Assembly (NCBI GenBank): GCA_007131755.1
Contig: SLPW01000007.1
Coordinates: 1-32,600, forward strand
Direction of reading: 5' to 3'
Length of the DNA: 32,600 nucleotides
DNA from: Myxococcales bacterium
GTDB lineage: Bacteria > Myxococcota_A > Bradymonadia > Bradymonadales > Bradymonadaceae
Below are positions 8,627-18,003 of this stretch, in pieces. Below the pieces are notes generated by a model. That model did no database searches, was not told the DNA's origin, and saw only the letters and a list, made by a program, of their open reading frames with translations. Made by a program: the position numbers and the translations under genes. Each line of letters starts with the position of its first letter. Within the stretch, counting starts at the first letter, position 1.

Positions 8627-8778
8627 TGGGTCACCCATTGCCGAATATTTGTCGACAAGATTTTGAATATCCACCGCTCACCTCGACGTCTGAGCGACGA
8701 AGACGGGTTGGCCGCCGACAATCGCCAGCCAACCCATCCATCGTGACACCGCTGATAACTTGCGTCGAGGAGTTCGAA

Positions 8779-9741
8779 ATGAGACGACTTTTCCCCCTGA
8801 TTCTGGCGATCGGTCTTTGTGTGCCGAGCGTCGCTTTTGCCCAGTTCAACGCCACTCGCCACATCGACATCGGTGTCGAATTCGACGAATTATTTCTGGG
8901 CACCTACGACGGCGAATTGTCGTTGGAATACACCATTGACGTCCAGAGCTGGAATTCCCTTCAGCGCCACGGTGTCGTCCCCACCATCGATATCTATGCC
9001 TCGGCGAATGTCTGTGACGGACAACCCATCTACGAAAACGTAGAGCTCTACGAGCGATCGGATATTTTCATCCTCGACCACCAAGACTTCCAGCGCTCCG
9101 ACACCGTCAGAGTGCGCTTTTCCCAGAGCATGTATCGCAGTCAGGGAACCACGGTTCGTCTGAGCGGATCGCTGACCCAGACCTGGGAGGTCTCCCGTTC
9201 TCACAGCGCAAGCTATAGTCGCTCTCAGACCAGCCGCTCCCGCTCTCATCGCGACCACTCTCGCTCCAGCCGCTCCAATCGCTCCGGCAATGAGCGCTCT
9301 CATCGCCAACGCAACGGAGCGAGCTGCTCCGGCCGCCATGACTGTACCGACTCCGGCGGTGCTCACGGCGATATCCAGGCACAACTCGTCACTGCCTGCG
9401 CCGCAAACGCCACCTTCGAAGACGACCGTCGCCAATGCGTCCAACAGGCCCAGCGACTGCACCACAGCGATGCCATTAGCGTCATCGAGGCATGCGGTCA
9501 GCAGACCTCTTTTTCCAGCGATTTTGGCGCCTGTATGCAAAAGGCCACCACCTTCCGCACCTGCCCCGCGTCTGCAATTCACGCCTGCGGAGAGGCCACC
9601 AGCTTCAGCTCCGATTTCGCAGCCTGCCTGGACTCGGCCGCCAGCTATCGCAGCGATCCCTCCCCGGTAATCCGAAGCTGCGGAAACGCCAGCACTTTCT
9701 CCTCGAGTGTCGCAGGATGTGTGGCCGATGCGCGCCGCTAA
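8779..9741 (+). CDS. Secreted protein: N-terminal domain paralogous to upstream gene, Ser/Arg/His-rich linker, four ~31-aa two-Cys repeats
   Basis: Signal peptide ...PSVAFAQ; SRSHSASYSRSQTSRSRSHRDHSRSSRSNRSG; repeats VIEACGQQTSFSSDFGACMQKA / AIHACGEATSFSSDFAACLDSA. Confidence 0.7.
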   Translation: MRRLFPLILAIGLCVPSVAFAQFNATRHIDIGVEFDELFLGTYDGELSLEYTIDVQSWNSLQRHGVVPTIDIYASANVCDGQPIYENVELYERSDIFILDHQDFQRSDTVRVRFSQSMYRSQGTTVRLSGSLTQTWEVSRSHSASYSRSQTSRSRSHRDHSRSSRSNRSGNERSHRQRNGASCSGRHDCTDSGGAHGDIQAQLVTACAANATFEDDRRQCVQQAQRLHHSDAISVIEACGQQTSFSSDFGACMQKATTFRTCPASAIHACGEATSFSSDFAACLDSAASYRSDPSPVIRSCGNASTFSSSVAGCVADARR

Positions 9742-12700
9742 TCATCCTGGATGACCACCACCAGGTCCCCGGAACCCACGTCGTCACCGGGCTTTACCTC
9801 CACAGAGCGCACCGTTCCGTCCAGGGGAGCGGTGACGCTGGTCTCCATCTTCATCGCTTCCGTTGACAACAGCGTGTCGCCGCGGCTGACCTCGTCTCCC
9901 GCGGCGACCTCCACGCTGATCACCGTGCCCTGCATCGGCGCCCCCACCTGACCGGCGACGGCGGGATCGGCCTTGGGACGTGCGGCGCTCTTCAATTCCG
10001 CAGACTTGTCGGGGATCACCACATCCCGGGGCTGCCCGTTGAGCTCGAAATATACCCTTCGGGTGCCGTCGTCGCGAAGCTTGCCGATGGCCACCAGCCT
10101 GATCACAAGCGTCTTCCCCTCCTCGATATCGATCATCGTCTCCTCGTCGACCTCCATGCCGTACAAAAAGGAGACGGTGTCCAGCATCCGGTACTCTCCG
10201 AACTCGGCGATGGTCCGCGCAAACCCCTCGAAGACCTTGGGATAAAGGGCGTAGCTTATCTCCTCGCCACGGGTGGGGCTGCGCCCCAGCAATCGCTCTA
10301 CATCCCCACGTTTTTCCTTGAAGTCGTAGGACGTCAATTGCGCTCCCGCCCGCTCCTTCAGGGGCTGTTTTCCTCGCAGCACGGCCTTCTGGAGTCGACT
10401 CGGAAACCCCTGATAGGGCTGGCCCATCTTCCCGTAGAAAAAATCGATCACCGACTGGGGAAAGTCGATATCCTCGCCGCCATCGGCCATCTCGTAGATC
10501 TCTTCGAAGCTCAGGTCGTTCTGGACGAGAAACATCGCCATATCGGCCACGACCTTGCTGGTGGGCGTGACCTTGACGAGCCGACCCAGCTCTCGGTCCA
10601 CCCGCTGATAGGTCTCCTTGATCTGTGACCACCTATCACCCAATCCCAACTCGATGGCCCGAGGACGCAGGTTCGAATACTGACCTCCCGGAATCTCGTG
10701 GTTATAGACGTCCGTCGTCGACGCCTTCAGCCCCGACTCGAAGGGATGGTAGATCTCACGGACCTTCTCCCAATGCTCAGCCAATTGCTCCAACCCCCGG
10801 GGGGCGAGATCGGGCTGGCGTGTATCGCCGTCCAGAGCGTTGACCAGGGCGTTCATCGAGGGCTGGCTGGTGAGCCCCGACACCGACGAGATGGCGCAAT
10901 CCACCACATCCACCCCCGCCTCGCATGCCATCAACAACATGGCCACCCCGTTGCCCGACGTATCATGGGTATGAAGATGGATGGGAAGATCGACGGCGCT
11001 CTTGAGCTCCTCGACGAGGATCTTCGCCGCATAGGGCTTCAACAACCCCGCCATATCTTTGATATTGAGGATATGAGCGCCCCGACGCTGCAGTTCCTTC
11101 GCAAGCTCGACGTAATAGTCGAGGGTATATTTGTCCTCGTCGGGATCGGCGACGTCTCCCGTATAACAGATCGATGCCTCCACGATTTTCCCCGATCGGG
11201 CCACCTCCTCCATGGCGAGCTCCATATTGGGCACGTAATTGAGGGCGTCGAAAATGCGAAATACGTCGATCCCCGCCTCCGCCGCCTCCTCCACGAAGGC
11301 CCGCACCACGTTGTCGGGATAATTCGTATATCCCACGGCGTTCGCCCCTCGTAGAAGCATCTGCAATAGACTTCCCGGTAGCTTCTGGCGCAGCCTGGCC
11401 AGCCGCTCCCAGGGATCTTCTTGTAAAAAGCGCATGCATACGTCGAAGGTCGCCCCGCCCCACATTTCGTAGGAAAATAGATTCGGTAGGGACTGTGCCG
11501 TAAAGGGGGCGATATCGACGAGATCGCCCGTACGCACCCGGGTGGCGAGCAGGGACTGGTGGGCATCGCGAAAGGTGGTATCCGTCACCAACAGGCGGTC
11601 CTGCTCGGCGATCCACTTCGAGAGTCCCTCGGCTCCCCGGGCCTCAAAGACGTCATAGGCCTGCGACTTCGGCGCCGATCCCTCAATCGCGGGCGCTTCG
11701 GGTACGATCAGGGGATCGGGGCGCTCAAAACGCTTTGTCGCACCGGGAGCCCCGTTGACCGTGATATCTCCGAGCGCCAGAAGCGCCTTGGTGCCCCGAT
11801 TTCGCCGCTTCGGAAAGATGAATAACTCCGACGACTCCTCGACGAATCGCGTATGCGTCTGTCCGCGCAAGAAATCGGGGTGACGCACCACATTCTGCAA
11901 AAAGGGAATATTGGTCTTCACCCCGCGAATGCGAAACTCCGCCAGAGAGCGTCCCAGCCGGCGCGCCGCGTCATATAAGGAGCGACCCCAGGCCGACACC
12001 TTCACCAACAAGCTGTCGTAATGTGGTTGGACCACCGAACCGGAGCCCCCCACCCCGGCGTCGAGGCGGATTCCGTACCCCGCCGCCGAGCGATAGGTGA
12101 TGATCCGTCCCGAATCGGGGGCGAAATCGTTCTTCGGATCTTCTGTGGTCACCCGGGCCTGGATGGCCTGTCCGTTGCATTCGATATCGTCCTGGCCGGC
12201 GATGTCGATCGTCGGATCGTCAAGCCGATCTCCGTCGGCGACCCTGATCATGGCCTCGATCAGATCGCGACCGGTGACCATCTCCGTTACCGTATGCTCC
12301 ACCTGAATGCGTGTGTTGACCTCGATAAAGTAGATCTCGAAATCGCCGTCGCGCTCCTCGACCAAAAATTCCACCGTCCCCGCACTCTCGTAGCCCACCT
12401 CGTCGGCCAGCGTCAGGCTGTATTCGTGGAGTTTGCTTCGCACCTGATCGTTGAGATTCGGCGCCGGTGCAAGCTCAACGAGCTTCTGCAGCCTGCGCTG
12501 TATCGAACAATCCCTCTCGAAGAGGTGAACCCGCTGGCCGTATTTGTCGGCCAGAATCTGAACCTCGATATGGCGCGGGCGATCGACGTAGCGCTCCAGA
12601 AAAACCTCGGGACTCCCAAAGGCGGCCTTTGACTCACTCTGAGCGGCTCTTACCGCCTCCTCGAGTTTCTCCTGCGACTCCACCACTCGCATTCCCCGGC

Positions 12701-13205
12701 CCCCACCCCCATGCGCCGCCTTCACCAACAAGGGATAGCCGATCTGCGCCGCCGCCGCCTTCGCCTCGTCCAAACTCTGCACCGGCTCGTCCGTCCCCGG
12801 CACCACGCGCACTCCGGCCCGCTTCGCGACCTTCCGCGCCGACAGCTTATCTCCCAGCGCCCGCATCACCTCGGGCGGCGGCCCGATCCACACCAGCCCT
12901 GCATCGATGACCTTCTGGGCGAAGTCGGCATTCTCGCTCAAGAACCCGTAGCCCGGGTGAATGGCGTCCACCTTCTTCTCGAGCGCCAGATCGATGATGG
13001 CATCTCCGTCCAGATATGCCTCTACGGGCTTTCCCTTCTCCCCTATCTGGTACGCGCGGTCCGCCTTGTAGCGGTGGATCGAGAGGCGATCCTCATAGGA
13101 GTAGATCGCCGTCGTCGAGATCCCGAGCTCCGTACATGCCCGAAAGATCCGGATTGCGATCTCACCTCGATTGGCGGCCAGAACGTTGCGAATCGTCTTT
13201 GTCAT
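9738..13205 (-). CDS. pyc: Pyruvate carboxylase
   Basis: Biotin carboxylase domain (VLAANRGEIAIRIFRAC, HPGYGFLSENADFA), carboxyltransferase (TTFRDAHQSLLATRVRT, EMWGGATFDVCMRFL), biotinyl domain (STEAMKMETSV). Confidence 0.95.
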   Translation of the reverse strand: MTKTIRNVLAANRGEIAIRIFRACTELGISTTAIYSYEDRLSIHRYKADRAYQIGEKGKPVEAYLDGDAIIDLALEKKVDAIHPGYGFLSENADFAQKVIDAGLVWIGPPPEVMRALGDKLSARKVAKRAGVRVVPGTDEPVQSLDEAKAAAAQIGYPLLVKAAHGGGGRGMRVVESQEKLEEAVRAAQSESKAAFGSPEVFLERYVDRPRHIEVQILADKYGQRVHLFERDCSIQRRLQKLVELAPAPNLNDQVRSKLHEYSLTLADEVGYESAGTVEFLVEERDGDFEIYFIEVNTRIQVEHTVTEMVTGRDLIEAMIRVADGDRLDDPTIDIAGQDDIECNGQAIQARVTTEDPKNDFAPDSGRIITYRSAAGYGIRLDAGVGGSGSVVQPHYDSLLVKVSAWGRSLYDAARRLGRSLAEFRIRGVKTNIPFLQNVVRHPDFLRGQTHTRFVEESSELFIFPKRRNRGTKALLALGDITVNGAPGATKRFERPDPLIVPEAPAIEGSAPKSQAYDVFEARGAEGLSKWIAEQDRLLVTDTTFRDAHQSLLATRVRTGDLVDIAPFTAQSLPNLFSYEMWGGATFDVCMRFLQEDPWERLARLRQKLPGSLLQMLLRGANAVGYTNYPDNVVRAFVEEAAEAGIDVFRIFDALNYVPNMELAMEEVARSGKIVEASICYTGDVADPDEDKYTLDYYVELAKELQRRGAHILNIKDMAGLLKPYAAKILVEELKSAVDLPIHLHTHDTSGNGVAMLLMACEAGVDVVDCAISSVSGLTSQPSMNALVNALDGDTRQPDLAPRGLEQLAEHWEKVREIYHPFESGLKASTTDVYNHEIPGGQYSNLRPRAIELGLGDRWSQIKETYQRVDRELGRLVKVTPTSKVVADMAMFLVQNDLSFEEIYEMADGGEDIDFPQSVIDFFYGKMGQPYQGFPSRLQKAVLRGKQPLKERAGAQLTSYDFKEKRGDVERLLGRSPTRGEEISYALYPKVFEGFARTIAEFGEYRMLDTVSFLYGMEVDEETMIDIEEGKTLVIRLVAIGKLRDDGTRRVYFELNGQPRDVVIPDKSAELKSAARPKADPAVAGQVGAPMQGTVISVEVAAGDEVSRGDTLLSTEAMKMETSVTAPLDGTVRSVEVKPGDDVGSGDLVVVIQDD

Positions 13206-13332
13206 CGTGGGAGGTTCCTTGTATCGGTGTTGGACGTGATTGCGACCGGCGAATGGTAGAACAAGTAATGCTGGGCGTCACGTCTGTAGGCGGGGGAAGC
13301 AACTTCTTCGATGCCGAACCACCAGACCCAAT

Positions 13333-13353
13333 TGCAAATCACTTGTATTTGCA
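13333..13353. promoter_or_regulatory. Perfect 7-7-7 inverted repeat TGCAAAT-cacttgt-ATTTGCA upstream of the TonB receptor
   Basis: Direct reading; about 90-100 bp upstream of the receptor start. Operator role is inferred. Confidence 0.45.
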
Positions 13354-13441
13354 TCAAAACTCTCCTACATTCTGCCTCCGATGAGTGATGTCGGGATTGC
13401 ACCGACTTGAATGCACTTAGAGCCCAAACATCGTGACGTTG

Positions 13442-15817
13442 ATGCAGTTTTCCCGTGCAAATATCTACGCTGTAATCACGGCGGTACTCTTGACGGGCGG
13501 TCTCTTCCTTCCCGCTACGGCCTTCTCCGAACAGACCACCGATTACGGTGCTCTCGATCTGCGTGTTGTCGACGCCGACACGGAACAGCCGGTGACGGAC
13601 GTACTGGTCCTCATCGAGGGAGAAGCCGATGACTTCTTCACCGACGACGAGGGACGCCTGAAACTGGACGGGCTCTTTCCGCGCGAGGCTTTCGTCACCT
13701 TCGACCATGTCGAATACGATCCCAAGAATGCCATGGTGGAGATCGAGGCCGGTAAGAAGACAGAATTCGATATACAGCTTCCCCCGCTCGGTGGCGCCAC
13801 CGCCTCCGCGCCGGAGTCAGAGAGTGTCGTCGTCACCACCACGGGGCGCAAGGCGGGCATTGGCGAGGTCTACCGACCCACGACGTCCATTACGGGCGAC
13901 GAATTGCAGCGCCACCGCCGCAGCACCGTCCCCTCGACGCTCAACGCCATCCCCGGAATCGACGTCCAGTACAACGGCCCCGGCGCTTCCAGCCCCACCA
14001 TTCGAGGGATGCCCGGCGACCGAGTATTGATGCTGGAGGACGGCCACGGCACGGGCGATATCTCCTGGACCGCCTCGGACCACGGAGTGATGGTGGAGCC
14101 GTTGACGGCGCAGCGAATGGAGATCATCCGCGGGCCGGCGGGACTTCTCTTCGGCTCCAACGCTCTCGGCGGAGTCTCCAACGTCATTCGCGAAGACGTC
14201 CCACTTCAGCCCGTTGAGGGCCTACAAGGACGGCTGGGCTCGCAGTTGGAATCGGTCAACAGAGGTGCCAGCACGGGGATTGTCTTGCGTGGCCCGCTGG
14301 GTCCGCTGTCCTTTTATGGTGAAGCCACGGCCCGCCGGGCAGGCGATACGCAAACGGCGTTGGGACCTCTGGAACAAACCCAGATGAACGTGCTCAATAT
14401 GGGCGTCGGCATGAGCGCTCACCCCGACTGGGGCATCATCGGGGGAGCGGTGCGCTATTATGACAACGCCTACGGTGTCCCCGGAGAATTCGACGGCCAG
14501 CTCATCCCCGGCGGCCACCCCGGCGGCGTGGATATCGAGGTCACCAGGATGAGCGCCCGACTGCTGGCCGAATACCAGCGTCCGCTTGAGATCTTCGACG
14601 GCGTCGAGCTTCGCTCTAACGTCACCCAATATCTCCACGACGAGATCGAGGGTGTCATCGGCGATCAAGAGGTCGTCGGGGCGAGCTTCGAGCAGCTCAG
14701 CACGGATAGCCGGCTATTGGCCAGACACGATCTGCTCGGTGATCCCGCCGACGGCTGGGCCGCCGAAGGTGCTCTGGGGTTCTCGGCGCGCACCCGGGAT
14801 TTGAGCGCCGGCGGCGTCGCTCCGGGAACCCGCTCCGGCCTGGAGCGCGACCTGGGCGTCTTCGCCTACGAAGAGCTATTTTATCATCCCTTTCGGCTTC
14901 AGGCCGGGCTGCGCTTCGACTACCGCCACGTCGCTCCCCGAGACTTCTCCCCTCTTCGCACCCGTACCGATCAGCGCACCATCGAGCGCGACGTGACATC
15001 GCGCAATTTCACGGCACTCTCCGGATCGCTTTCCACCCTGTGGGACTTCAGCGATCACTGGACCCTCGGCGCCGTCTTCGCTCACTCCTTTCGAAATCCC
15101 ACCATCGAGGAGTTGTACTCCGACGGTCCTCACCTGGCCGACTTCTCCTACGATATCGGAAATCCCGATCTGCCACAGGAACGCGGATTGGGCACAGACC
15201 TCTTCATTCGCGGCGACCATACGCTCATCAGCCTCGAGTTGGCCGGATACGTCAACCGAATCGATGACTATATCTACTACAACCCCACCGGTGAGACGGT
15301 GCGTTCCGTACGCGAGGGGGAGCGGCCCCGTACGATCCCCGTCTTCGAGGCCAGCGGAGAGGACGCCTTATTCTACGGCGCCGAGGGGCGTCTGGAGTGG
15401 ATGATCCACGACGATATCTGGCTCGACATGAGCGCTTCCTACACCCTGGCAAGTCGCCGCGACGGCGGCGATCCGTTGCCCGCCATCCCTCCCCTTTCGG
15501 GTCGACTGGAGTGGCGCTACGACGGCGATCCCTTCTTCGGCTCCGTAGGCGCCAACGTCTCCGCCCCCCAGAACAGGGTCCCCCACCCCGTCGAGGTGGA
15601 GGGCACGATCACCCATCCCGAACAGCCCACCGAGGGCTACTCCTTGATGCACGCCATGGTCGGTTTCCGCCACGCCGGAGATACCTTCTTTCACACCGTG
15701 ATGCTCCAGATCGAAAACCCGGGCAACGTGGAGTGGCGAGACCATATGTCCAGAATCAAGGAAGTCGCCCCGGGACCGGGTCGCAATATCCAGCTCTCCT
15801 ACGAAGCCGAGTTCTAA
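13442..15817 (+). CDS. TonB-dependent outer membrane receptor with N-terminal carboxypeptidase-regulatory-like domain
   Basis: Signal peptide; plug region VPSTLNAIPGIDVQYNGPGASSPTIRGMPGDRVLMLEDG...EIIRGPAGLLFGSNALGGVSNVI; barrel with SDGPHLADFSYDIGNPDLPQE. Alternative GTG start at 13433. Confidence 0.88.
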   Translation: MQFSRANIYAVITAVLLTGGLFLPATAFSEQTTDYGALDLRVVDADTEQPVTDVLVLIEGEADDFFTDDEGRLKLDGLFPREAFVTFDHVEYDPKNAMVEIEAGKKTEFDIQLPPLGGATASAPESESVVVTTTGRKAGIGEVYRPTTSITGDELQRHRRSTVPSTLNAIPGIDVQYNGPGASSPTIRGMPGDRVLMLEDGHGTGDISWTASDHGVMVEPLTAQRMEIIRGPAGLLFGSNALGGVSNVIREDVPLQPVEGLQGRLGSQLESVNRGASTGIVLRGPLGPLSFYGEATARRAGDTQTALGPLEQTQMNVLNMGVGMSAHPDWGIIGGAVRYYDNAYGVPGEFDGQLIPGGHPGGVDIEVTRMSARLLAEYQRPLEIFDGVELRSNVTQYLHDEIEGVIGDQEVVGASFEQLSTDSRLLARHDLLGDPADGWAAEGALGFSARTRDLSAGGVAPGTRSGLERDLGVFAYEELFYHPFRLQAGLRFDYRHVAPRDFSPLRTRTDQRTIERDVTSRNFTALSGSLSTLWDFSDHWTLGAVFAHSFRNPTIEELYSDGPHLADFSYDIGNPDLPQERGLGTDLFIRGDHTLISLELAGYVNRIDDYIYYNPTGETVRSVREGERPRTIPVFEASGEDALFYGAEGRLEWMIHDDIWLDMSASYTLASRRDGGDPLPAIPPLSGRLEWRYDGDPFFGSVGANVSAPQNRVPHPVEVEGTITHPEQPTEGYSLMHAMVGFRHAGDTFFHTVMLQIENPGNVEWRDHMSRIKEVAPGPGRNIQLSYEAEF

Positions 15818-15843
15818 TCCCTTTGTTCCATGGAGGCAGAAAA

Positions 15844-16545
15844 ATGTCATACCGAACCGAAAGCACACCCACCGCATTCTCCCGCTGCACCCGCCTGATC
15901 GTCATCTTCGCTCTCGCCATCTCCCTCGCCGCCTGCGGCGACGACAACGGCGACGACAACGGCGACGACAACGGCGACGGCAACGATGACAACGGCCACC
16001 TCGACGCCAGCGGTATGGAGATCGAGACCCGTGGCCCTGAGCGCGCTGTGATCGCGAAGTGGAACCCCGAAGACGGTTGGACCGACTCCGACGGCAACTC
16101 CATCGACGAACTGCCTGATCCCATCGACCAAGAGGGCGCCGGCGGACTCGAACCCATGCGCGTCGGCGGTCCCAACGCCTCGCTGACCCTGCGCGTCTTC
16201 GATCGCAACGGCGACGAGATCGATATGGGAACCATCTCACGAGACGACGACACCCGAGAGCGAGAGTGCACCGAATACTCCGCGCGCTACTATCCCGTCG
16301 ACGACGAGACGGATATCTTTGCCTGGCCCAACATCCAGCATCCCGACAGCCCGTTGGGCCAGGCCGCCCCCTACCAATTTGCCGAAACCGACGATGAAGA
16401 GATCGTGGGGATTTTTCACTGCGATCACATCCACTTCTATCCCGAAAACGAGGGCACCGTAGACGTGGAGTTCATGCTCTGGCACGTCGACCACGCCGAC
16501 GACATCTCCGCCCCTCTCACAGTTCGCGTCGAAGCCGAAGAATAA
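15844..16545 (+). CDS. Lipoprotein with (GDDN)n linker and His/Asp-rich C-terminal region; possible metal-binding partner of the receptor
   Basis: SLAACGDDNGDDNGDDNGDGNDDNGH; IFHCDHIHFYPENEGTVDVEFMLWHVDHADD; starts 26 bp after the receptor stop. Confidence 0.7.
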   Translation: MSYRTESTPTAFSRCTRLIVIFALAISLAACGDDNGDDNGDDNGDGNDDNGHLDASGMEIETRGPERAVIAKWNPEDGWTDSDGNSIDELPDPIDQEGAGGLEPMRVGGPNASLTLRVFDRNGDEIDMGTISRDDDTRERECTEYSARYYPVDDETDIFAWPNIQHPDSPLGQAAPYQFAETDDEEIVGIFHCDHIHFYPENEGTVDVEFMLWHVDHADDISAPLTVRVEAEE

Positions 16546-16582
16546 TCCTCCCCGTCACTCGGTTGGAGGAGGCGTCGAAATG

Positions 16583-17734
16583 CTAGAATTCGCAAACTCG
16601 TTGCGCCGCCTCCTCCACCACCTCTTTGGGCTGGGCGACGCAGAACCTCACAAGCCGGCTCCCCACCTCGGAGCCGGCGCCAAAAAAGGCTTCCCCGGGC
16701 ACCGAGGCGACCCCGGCACTTTCCAGCAATTCCATGGCCGCCTCTTTCGACGTCTCACACCCCAGCTTCGATACATCGGCCAGCACATAATAGGCTCCCT
16801 GCGGAACGTGAGGCTCGAATCCTCCCTGTCGCAGGGCATCGCAGAAGAGATCACGATTGCGCCGGTATTTCTCGCAGATCTCGTCGTAATAGCTGTCGTC
16901 CAACACCTCCAACGCCGCCGCCATCCCGTGCTGAAGCGGCGTGGGAGCACAGATATAGAATAGGTCGTTGACCAGACCGATGGGCTCGGCCAGCGGCGGC
17001 GGCGCCACCGCATATCCCAGCCTCCACCCCGTGATGGCGAAGGTCTTCGAAAATCCGGAGATGGTCACCGTGCGCTCGCGCATCCCCTCTAAGGTGGCGA
17101 TGCTGATATGGCGATGTCCGTCGAAGACCATATATTCGTAGATCTCGTCCGTAATCGCCAACAGGTCGTGATCGATACACAACTGAGCGATGGCCTCCAT
17201 CTCGTCTTCGCCGAAGACCTTGCCCGACGGATTCGCCGGAGTGTTGATCACCACCGCCCGTGTCTTGTCCGTAATCGCCGCTTCCAGCGCATCCACATCC
17301 AACTCCCAGTTCGGAGCTCGGAGCGTGACCAACACGGGCACACATTGGCTGACCCGAATGGCGTTGACGTGATATCCGTAAAAGGGCTCGAAGACGATGA
17401 TCTCGTCTCCGGGATTGCAAAGTCCTTGCAGCGCACAGGTAAAGGCCCCCGCCGATCCGGCCGTGGTGACCAGCTCCTCCTCGGGATCGATGACCAGCCC
17501 GTTGTGACGCTCCAATTTGCTCGCCAGCGCCCGTCGCAGCGGCTCCACCCCTTCGTATCGACTATAAGTACTCTTATCGGCCAGAATTGCCTGCGACGCC
17601 GCCTCTAAAATCTCCGGCGGTGAAGGCAACGGACACACTCCCTGCCCCAGGTTGATCCCACCCACCCGGTCGCACTCCCGGGTCATGGCCCGGATCTCCG
17701 ACTGGGTGAGAAAACTGACTCTGTCGCTCCTCAT
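16583..17734 (-). CDS. Pyridoxal-phosphate-dependent aminotransferase class I/II
   Basis: INLGQGVCPLP, VVINTPANPSGKVF, ITDEIYEYMVFDG, TISGFSKTFAITGWRLGY (PLP lysine). Start MRSDRVSF at 17734; ORF listed to 17818. Confidence 0.9.
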   Translation of the reverse strand: MRSDRVSFLTQSEIRAMTRECDRVGGINLGQGVCPLPSPPEILEAASQAILADKSTYSRYEGVEPLRRALASKLERHNGLVIDPEEELVTTAGSAGAFTCALQGLCNPGDEIIVFEPFYGYHVNAIRVSQCVPVLVTLRAPNWELDVDALEAAITDKTRAVVINTPANPSGKVFGEDEMEAIAQLCIDHDLLAITDEIYEYMVFDGHRHISIATLEGMRERTVTISGFSKTFAITGWRLGYAVAPPPLAEPIGLVNDLFYICAPTPLQHGMAAALEVLDDSYYDEICEKYRRNRDLFCDALRQGGFEPHVPQGAYYVLADVSKLGCETSKEAAMELLESAGVASVPGEAFFGAGSEVGSRLVRFCVAQPKEVVEEAAQRVCEF

Positions 17735-17755
17735 ACCTATTCTCCCATAAGCCAA

Positions 17756-17786
17756 ACCCCTTCCCGGAAATACCGGGGAGGGGTTG
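17756..17786. other. Strong hairpin AACCCCTTCCCGG-aaata-CCGGGGAGGGGTT
   Basis: 13-bp stem with one G/T wobble-type position, 5-nt loop, immediately upstream of the aminotransferase start. Confidence 0.7.
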
Positions 17787-17820
17787 AGACGAAGTGGAGG
17801 AGGAGGGGCGTCAGCCACTA

Positions 17821-17980
17821 CACTTCAACTTCTCAGTTCACCGTTCGCCGCTCTCCGATTCACTTCAACTTGCATATCGACGTCCCTCGTTGATCGGGGC
17901 AAGCCCTGTATAAATGGGGTCGCGTCGGTCAAGTAGAAGTGGAAGCAGAAGTTGATCGGAGAACGGTGATCGGAGAACGC
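17821..17980. repeat. Imperfect inverted repeat element in intergenic region
   Basis: Left arm cttcaacttctcagttcaccgttcgccgctctccgattcacttcaacttg; reverse complement of right arm gttctccgatcaccgttctccgatcaacttctgcttccacttctacttg: same word set (ctccgat, tcaccgttc, tcaacttct, cacttc). Confidence 0.55.
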
Positions 17981-18003
17981 CGCCCCCTCGGTGGCTGCAG
18001 TGA

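Noticed and set aside
17756-17786. Classical Rho-independent terminator of the M42 gene on the minus strand
   Set aside because: Strong stem, but the minus-strand continuation is TTGGCTTATGGG, not a U-tract, so listed only as a hairpin.
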